64,000 bases of DNA from Rhodobium orientis (lineage in GTDB: Bacteria; Pseudomonadota; Alphaproteobacteria; Rhizobiales; Rhodobiaceae). A model generated the notes under the pieces. It was not told the DNA's origin. It did no database searches and was given only the letters and a program-made list of their open reading frames with translations. Every line of letters starts with the position of its first letter. Position 1 is the stretch's first letter. Where the stretch lies: positions 1-64,000 of the forward strand of contig NZ_NPEV01000002.1 in assembly GCF_003258835.1 (NCBI RefSeq), in the 5' to 3' direction. The position numbers and the translations under genes are program-made. This document shows, one piece after another, positions 38,001-47,000 of the stretch.

Positions 38001-41000
38001 CGACGCGGCCTCCCGGCTGCTCCGCTTGCTCAAGAAAGAGATGGCGGATGCGGGCGGTGGCGACGTCCTCATCCAGCTCGCCGTCCCGACCGACGAAATT
38101 CTCTATGCCGGCATCGCCGGCATGCTGCGGACCGTCAGCGAGGAGGAGCCGCGCTTCACGTCCCAGGTGATCGAGGTGCCGAAAGAGGCCGATCCGACAA
38201 CACTCGCACGGTGGTTGCAGGACGAGGCCCGCGCCCCCGCCGGCACCCACAGCCGCTATCGGGGCGGCCGCCGTGAGGTTCGGCGCTGGCGCGAGCTTTT
38301 CGAGCCGCACCCCGCGCAGCGCTGGCAGGACGGCGGCGTCTATCTCGTCACCGGCGGCATGGGCGGGCTCGGCCGGCTGGTGGCGCGGGATATCGCGGAA
38401 AGCGCCAAGGGCGCCGTGCTGGTGCTTGCCGGGTCGGGCCCGCTCGACGACCGCGCGGCCTTCCTGGAGGAGCTGCGGGGGCTGGGCGCGGTCGCCGCCT
38501 ATCGCCGGGTGGACGTCGCCGATCCACGGGCTGTGAAGGCGCTCGCCGACCATATCGTCGAGGTCCACGGCAGGCTCACCTGCGTGATCCATTGTGCCGG
38601 GGCCTTGCGCGATGGGTTCCTTGCGACCAAGACCGAGGACGACCTGCGTGCCGTGCTGGCCCCGAAGGTTGCCGGGAGCCTCGCCCTGATGGAGGCGTGC
38701 TCCGGCCGCGGCGTCGAAGAGGTCGTCTTCTTTTCCTCCCTCGCGGGCCCCTTCGGCAATGCCGGCCAGGCGGACTATGCGGCGGCCAACGGGTTCCTCG
38801 ATGCGCTCGCCGCGCGTGGGGCGGGCAAGACAGGAGTCACCGCCATCGACTGGCCGCTCTGGCACGACGGCGGCATGCGTGTCGATGCGGCAACGAAGGA
38901 TGCCCTCTTCCGCCGCATGGGCCAGCGGCCGCTGGCAACCGAAGCCGGCCTGAAGGCGCTCGCCCGCGCCCGCGCCGCATCGGCCGCCCAGGTCGCGGTC
39001 GTTGCTGGCGATGCGGCCCGCATCCGCCGCTTCTTTGCGCCGCCCGAGGCTTTGCGAGCGGTGCCGCCGGTCGACTCCGACCTGTCGCCCCCCGACCTCG
39101 CGAACCGCACACGGGAAAGGCTGCGCGCCCTCTTCGCCGACATCAGCGGGCTTGCCGGGGCGGTGATCGATCCGGCCGCGCCGCTGGAAGACTACGGCAT
39201 CGACTCGCTGATGATTACCCGGCTCAACAACGAGCTGGCCGGCCGCTTCGAGGCACTGCCGAAAACCCTCTTCTTCCGCCACCGCACACTCGCCGCCGTC
39301 GCCGACCATCTGGTCGCGGCCCAGCCCGCCGCCTGCCGCGCCTGGACCGGCGTCGAGGACGCGGTGGCGCCATTGCCCGGGACGGCCCCTGCGCGGACCG
39401 CATCTACGACTATCTCCTCGCCCGTCCGGAACGATCCCATCGCCATCATCGGCCTCAGCGGCGCCTATCCGGGTGCCGCCGATCCGGACGCCTTCTGGGA
39501 AAACCTCGTCGCCGGCCGGGACGCCGTCACCGAAATCCCGGAAGAGCGCTGGCCGCTGGACGGCTTCTTCGAGCCGGACCCGGACGAGGCGGCGGCGAGC
39601 GGCAGGAGCACCTCGAAATGGGGCGCCTTCCTGGAGGGATTCGCCGATTTCGACCCGCTCTTCTTCCGCATGTCGCCGCGCGATGCCGCCGCCATCGACC
39701 CGCAGGAGCGGCTGTTCCTGACGGCTGCCTGGCAGGCCGTGGAGGACGCCGGCTACAGCCCGGCGCGTCTGAAGGCCGTCACCGGCGGGCGGGTCGGCGT
39801 CTTTGCCGGCGCCACCAAGACCGGCTACGCGCTGCACGGCCCGTTTCGGGCCGAGGGCGGCGCATTGGTCCGCCCCTCGACCTCATTTGCGGCGATGGCC
39901 AACCGGGTCTCCTTCGTGCTCGACCTTTGCGGCCCGAGCATGCCGGTCGACACCATGTGTTCCTCGTCGCTGACGGCGATCCACGAGGCGGTTCAACACC
40001 TTGAAGCCGGCGCCTGTGCCATGGCGATCGCCGGCGGCGTCAACCTCTATCTCCACCCCGCCACCTATACCGACCTCAGCGCCTCGCACATGCTGAGCCC
40101 GACCGGGCGCTGCCGCAGCTTCGGGGCGGGCGCCGACGGCTTCGTGCCGGGCGAGGGCGTCGGCTGCGTGGTGCTGAAGCCGCTGTCGGCAGCCCTCAAG
40201 GATGGCGACCGCATCCATGCCGTGATCCGCGGCACGGCGGTCAACCATGGCGGCCGCACCAACGGCTTCACCGTGCCGAACCCGCTCGCCCAGCGCGACG
40301 TGGTGCGGGCGGCGCTGGCAAAGGCCGGGCTCTCGGCCCGCGACATCTCCTATATCGAGGCCCACGGCACGGGCACCGACCTCGGCGACCCGATCGAGAT
40401 CGACGGCTTGAGCGAAGCCTTTGCCGCCGACACGGCCGCACCGGGCGCCTGCGCCCTCGGCTCGGTCAAATCCCAGATCGGCCATCTGGAAGCGGCGGCC
40501 GGCATCGCCGGACTGACCAAAGTCGTCCTGCAGATGCGGCACCGGACCTTCGCGCCGAGCCTTCACGCCGAAACGCTCAACCCGAACCTCGATCTCGACG
40601 CCTCGCCCTTCGCCCTGCAGCGCGCGGCGGCGCCCTGGCCGTCGGACGGCCCGCGCCGGGCCGGTATTTCCTCCTTCGGCGCGGGCGGCGCCAACGCCCA
40701 TCTGATCGTCGAAGAAGGGCCGCAGGAGCAGGTGATGGGGGCGCCCGGGCCGCAGGCGATCATTCTCTCGGCCAGCACCGAGGAGCGATTGACGGCCGCT
40801 GCCGAACGCCTGCTCGCTTTCCTGGAAAACAAAAGCGATCGCGGCGACGCCCCCGACAGGGACGCGGTCGCCGAAGCGCTCTCCGGCAGGCTCGCCGGTC
40901 TGCTCGGCGTCGAGAAGCCGGATATCGACCCGAGCGAGAGCTTCGACGGTCTCGGCCTTGAACCATCCGATGCGCATGCGCTCGTCCGCCGGGCGAACGC

Positions 41001-44000
41001 GGATTACGGGACCGATCTCGCCGCCGCCGATCTTGCTGCTGCCGGATCGCTCTCCGGGCTTGCCGACCTGATCGCGGCAACGGCCACACCGACGGAGAAT
41101 GCCGGTCCCGCCCTCGCCGACATCGCTTACACGCTGCAGGTCGGCCGCGAGCCGATGGACGCCCGCCTCGGCATCATCGCGGCGAGCCTTGACGATCTGC
41201 AGGAAAAGCTCGGCGGTTGGCTGGCGGACCGGAGTGCCCCGACCGGCGTCTTTGCCGGCAATGCGGGCGGACCGAACAACGGCTTTGCGGCGCTTTCGGC
41301 CGACGAGGTTCTGGCCGAAGTCATCGCCCGGGCCTGGGCGACCGGCCGCGCCGAAACCCTCCTGCGGCTCTGGGTGGAAGGCGTGGAGATCGAATGGCCG
41401 GCGCTGCGCGCCGAAGATCGCGCCCGGATCGTCTCCCTGCCCACCTATCCCTTCGAGCGGACGAAATACTGGATCCCGGAGGAGGTCCGCCGTGCCGCAG
41501 TGACGGGCGAACGCCCGCGCGAGCGGAACGACGAAGCGGCCGTCCGCCAGGCGGTCGAGGCGCCGTCCGGTGACGCCCTGCTCCTTGGTGCGATGGACGC
41601 GTTCGATGCGGCGATCGCCGGCGTCCTCAAAGCGGTGCTTCGGAATGTGCCGCTGGACGCGGTCGTCGAAAAATACCGGCCGTGGCGGGTGGCGGCGGAA
41701 AACCTTCTTTCTGACGCGGCCGAGGGCGATCCCGCAGAAGCCTGGACGGCCTGGCAGGCCCTGCGCGAGATGTCCCCCGCCCAGTGGGCGCTGGCCGATG
41801 CCGCACTCAAAACCCTGCCGGAGATCCTCACCGGGCGCATTCGCGCCACCGATGCCCTCTTCCCGGAGGGGCGCCGGACCCTCGTCGAGGCCGTCTACAA
41901 GGAAAACGCCGTCGCCGCCCGCTTCAACCGGACGCTGGCCGAGGCGGCAGCGGGGATAGTTGCGGAAAGCGCTGGCCGGGAACTCCGCATTCTGGAGATC
42001 GGCGCTGGCACGGGCGGCACGTCCGAGCCGGTCTTCGACCTGCTCGCCCCCTATGCGGAGCGCATTGCCGAATATTGCTACACGGACGTCTCGAAAGCGT
42101 TCCTGATCCACGCCGAACGGGACTATGCGGGCCGCATCCCCGGCCTCAGGACGGCGCTGTTCGACGTCGAGCGGCCGCCGGTCGAGCAAGGTGTCGGCAG
42201 CGGCTACGACCTCGTCATCGCCGCCAACGTCCTCCACGCAACGGCGGATATCCGCCGCACGCTCTCCCATGTGCGGGCGCTGCTGGCGCCGGGGGGAGCG
42301 CTGCTTCTCAACGAGACCAGCCGGCCGACGCTCTTCACCCACGTGACCTTCGGCCTGCTCGACGGCTGGTGGCGGTTCGCCGACCGCGAGGTCCGTATCC
42401 CCGGAACGCCGTCTCTGACGCTTGAGACCTGGCGCGGCGCGCTGGCGGACACCGGCTTTGCCTTTGTCGCCGGGTCGTCGGATCCGGAGCGCGCCCTCGG
42501 CCAGCAGATCGTCGTGGCGCGGGCGACCGGCGCGCCGACCGGCAGCAAGGTGCGCGACAGGGCGTCCACTCCGACCGTATCGGACGCCGTTGCACGGCCT
42601 TCGCTGCCCGAACACGCCAAGCCTGCCGGGACGCTCCGCCAGAGCCTGCTTGCCGCGCTTGCCGAAACCCTCAACGTCGCGCCGGAGCGCATCGAGGCGG
42701 ACAAGAGCTTTGCCGACTACGGGCTCGATTCCATCCTCGGCGCGGAGTTCGTCCATCGGCTGAGAAAGACCCTTGGCATCCCGCTCGACCAGACAACCCT
42801 CTTCGATGTCTCGACCGTTGCCCGCCTCGAAGGCCATCTCGCCGAGAGCCATCCGGACGTCGCGCCACGCCTCGCCGACGCGCCTGACGCCCTAGCGCCG
42901 CCTCCGCATGACAGCGCGCCGGCCTTGGCGACACCCGGCATCCGCACCGCCCCCGCCGGGCGTCCTGCCCGCGAGCCCATCGCCATCGTCGGCGCCAGCG
43001 GCCGCTTTGCCAAATCGGAGACCGTCGACGCCCTCTGGCAGCACCTCCTTGGCGGCGACGACCTCGTCGGGCCCGTCACCCGTTTCGACCTCGATCAATT
43101 CTACCGCGATGCGGCGCCCGGAACCTACGGCCGCCACGGCAGCTTCCTTGAGGATGTCGACCGCTTCGATCCGGTGTTCTTCGGTATATCGGGCCTGGAA
43201 GCGACTTACATGGACCCGCAGCAACGGCTGTTCCTGGAAGAGGCCTGGAAGACGCTGGAAAACGCGGGCCATGCCGGGGCCGACATGGTCGGACGGCGCT
43301 GCGGTGTCTTCGTCGGCGCCAGCCACGGCGACTACCAGGAACTGTTCGCGGACCAGCCGCCCGGCCAGGCCTTCTGGGGTAATACCGCCTCGCTGATCCC
43401 GGCGCGGATTTCTTACTGGCTCGACCTGAAAGGTCCGGCAATCGCCGTCGACACCGCCTGTTCGTCGTCGCTGGTCGCGCTGCACCTTGCCTGCCGCAGC
43501 ATCTTAGCCGGCGAGTGCGAGATGGCGCTCGCCGGCGGCGTCTTCGTCCAGTCCTCGCCGCGCTTCTTCCGCTACGCCAATGCCGCCAACATGCTCTCGC
43601 CCTCCGGGCGCTGCGCCGCCTTCGGCGCCGGAGCGGACGGCATCGTGCCGGGCGAGGCGGTCGGCGCCGTGCTGCTGCGCCCGCTCGCCGACGCGCGCGC
43701 AGACGGCGATACGGTGCTCGGCCTGATCGCCGCCACCGGCACCAACCAGGACGGCACCACCAACGGCATCACGGCGCCGAGCGCGGCCTCCCAGGAGCGG
43801 CTGATCCGAGAGACCTATGAGGCGTTCGGCATCGATCCGGCCGGGATCGACATGGTCGAGGCGCACGGCACGGGAACGGTGCTCGGCGATCCCATCGAGC
43901 ACGCCGCGCTCGTCCGCGCCTTTGCCGGCGTGGAGCGAAAAATCCTCCTCGGTTCGGTGAAGTCGAATATCGGCCACGCGACGACGGCGGCCGGTATCGC

Positions 44001-47000
44001 CGGGCTCCTGAAGGTGTTGTGGAGCCTTCAGCATGGGACGATCCCGCCGAGCCTGCATTTCGGCGGCGGCAATCCGGCGATCGATTTTTCGACGAGCCCG
44101 TTACGGGTAAACGGGGAGCCGGTGGCTTGGCCGAAGGGGGGGCAGAAAAAACGCCGGGCGGCGATCAGCTCCTTCGGCTTCAGCGGCACCAACGCCCACG
44201 TGGTCGTGGAGGAGGCGCCGGAACAGGCCCCGGTGCGTGAGCCGGCGCGGGAGCAGCTTTTTGTGTTGTCGGCGCGGACGCCCGAGCAGTTGCAAGCGCA
44301 GGCCGAACGTCTGGCGGACCATCTGGAAGCGCATCCGGAGACCGCGCCGGAGGATGTCGCCTTCACGCTGATCGCGGGCCGCCGTGCCTTCGAGCATCGA
44401 CTGGCGCTGGTGGCGGAGAGCCTTGCCGACGCGGCCGCGCGGCTGCGGGCCTGGCTCAGGGGCGATCCCGAGGGCGGCGTCGAGACGGGTATGGCGCGCG
44501 AGGCGTCATCCGCTGGCGATGCCGAAGCGCCCCGACCGACGACAGTGAGGCCCACCGATGGCGACCAGAGGAATGCCGATCTCAAGGCGCTTGGTCGGGC
44601 CTTCCTTGCCGGCGCGCCGCTCGATCCGAAAGCCCTCTTTGCCGCGCCGCGACGCCGCGTGCCGTTGCCGACCTATCCTTTTGCGGATCGTCGCTATTGG
44701 GTGGGAAAGGGACCGTCGGACGCGCGGCCTGCCCCGGCCCCAGCCCCGGCAATGACAGCAGCGGCGCCGCCTTCGCCGTCTATTTCTGCCCCCATGGACG
44801 ATGACCGGACGGTGCCGAATGCGGCGCGGGAGCTGTCGCCCGGCGGCGCGACAACGCCTGTTTCCGACGCGCGGGTGAGCCTCGCCGATCCGACCGTCGT
44901 CGTTGCGAAAATCGGCCCGGTGGCAACCGATGGCGCGATCAAGGTCCGGCTCGCACCTCTCGCCGCTCCTACGACGTCAGGCGAAGCACCCGGCTCCGTC
45001 GCCCGCCGGCCGGATGCCGATGGCGTGCGCATCCTCGACCTTGCCGGCCGCTGGGATCGGTCGCTGGAAGCGGCGATAGCGCGCGAACTGGATGCGGCGC
45101 GCACCGACGAGGCCGTCCGCTGTCTGGTTCTTGCGGGAAATGAGGCCTGGTGCGGGGAGGGGGCCTTCGACCCCATGGCCTTCGTCGACTGCGCCGTGCC
45201 GGTCGTTGCGGCGGTCACCGGAGCGGCCGAAGGCACCGGGGCCTATGCCGCGCTCCACGCTGACTTCCTTGTCCTTGCCGACAACGCACGCTTCGACGCC
45301 ATCCCGGATCCGACGACCGAACTCGGCGTGCGGCTTCGCAATCGCCGCCTCGCCGCTGGCGGCGCCGGCCGCCGATCCATCGCGGCCACTGACGTCGCCG
45401 CAGTCGGCAGCCCGGTCCATCCGTCGGGAGAGGTGGAGGCTGCCGCCCTCGACCTGGCCGGCCGGATCGCCGAGGCGCCGCGCGAGGCGCTTGTGCTCCT
45501 GAAAAACCACATGCGTCGGGAGATGCCGGCGCTTGTCGGGGATGCGACGCCGAACGGCCTTGTCCTCGACCTGTCCGCCGCGCCCGCAACCCTGGCGCCC
45601 CGGCGCCTGCCGCTCCGTTCCGACGTCATCGAGCTGGAGCGCTTCGCCGACGGCGTCGTGCTGGTCAGGATGGTCGAGACGGCAGGCCGCAACATGTTCA
45701 CCCCGGCCTTCATGGACGGGCTGGAGGAGGCGTTCGCGGCGATCGCCGAAATGGCGGACGCGAAGGTCGTCGTGTTGACCGGTTTCGATGCTTATTTCGC
45801 CTGCGGCGGTACGGCGGACGGCCTTGCCGAGCTGCAGGCCGGCGCCGGCCGCTTCACCGATCGGCGCATTTATTCGCTGCCGCTCGCCTGCGGACTTCCC
45901 GTCGTCGCCGCCATGCAGGGCCATGCGATTGGCGCCGGTTGGTCGCTCGGCCTCTTCTGCGATGCCGCGGTACTCGCTGAAGAAGCCGTCTACCACAGCA
46001 ACTATCTCTGGTACGGCTTCACGCCCGGCGCCGGCGCGACCCTCGTCTTCCCCGCAAGGCTCGGTGACGACCTCGGCCGCGAAGTTCTGTTTTCGGCGCG
46101 CGAATATCGCGGCGCGGAGCTGGCCGCACGTTCACCACGCGTCACGACACTGCCGGGCCGGGATGTGCTGCCGAAAGTGCTTGCTGCCGCCCATGCGCTG
46201 GCAGCGCGCCCGCGCGCGGACCTCATCGCCGAGAAGGCGGCGCGCGCCGCGTCCTTGCGGAAAAATCTCGATGCCGTGCTGCAACGGGAAGTCGCCATGC
46301 ACGAAAAGACCTTTATCGGCAACGACGCCGTGCGCGCCCGGATCGCGGAGAAATTCGGAAGCCTTCCCGCCGACGCCGGTCCCTCCGCCCCCACGACAAG
46401 GGCCGGCGCCACGAAGGCGGAGATCGTCGCGTCGCTCGCCGAAACCCTGATGGTCGACACCGCCGACATCCGCGACGGCGACAGCTTCCTCGACCTCGGC
46501 CTCGATTCCATCCTCGCCGTCACCTGGATCCGGGGCCTCAACGCGCGCTACGGCATCGAGTTGCCGGCGACCGCCGTCTATGCGCATCCGAGCGTCGGCG
46601 CGCTGGCGGCCCATATCGCGGCGCTTGTCGCAGGGACGCCGGCGGCCCCGGCCGCACCGGCGCCCGAAACAACGCCGGCCGCGGCGAACGCCGACACCGG
46701 CAGGGTGAAAGCCGAAATCATCGCCTCGCTGGCCGAAACCCTGATGATCGAACCGTCGGACATCCGCGACGACGACAGCTTTCTAAATATCGGCCTCGAT
46801 TCCATCCTCGCGGTGACCTGGATCCGCGGCCTCAACGCCCGCTACGGCATCGAGCTGCCGGCAACGGCCGTCTATGCCCATCCGAGCGTCGGTGCGTTGG
46901 CGGAACACATCGCGTCGCTCCTTCCGGCGCGGGAGCCCGCGCCCGCCGCGCCGACCAAAGAGACGCCGGCCGCCGCCACCGAAGCTCCCGTTGCTGCCCC

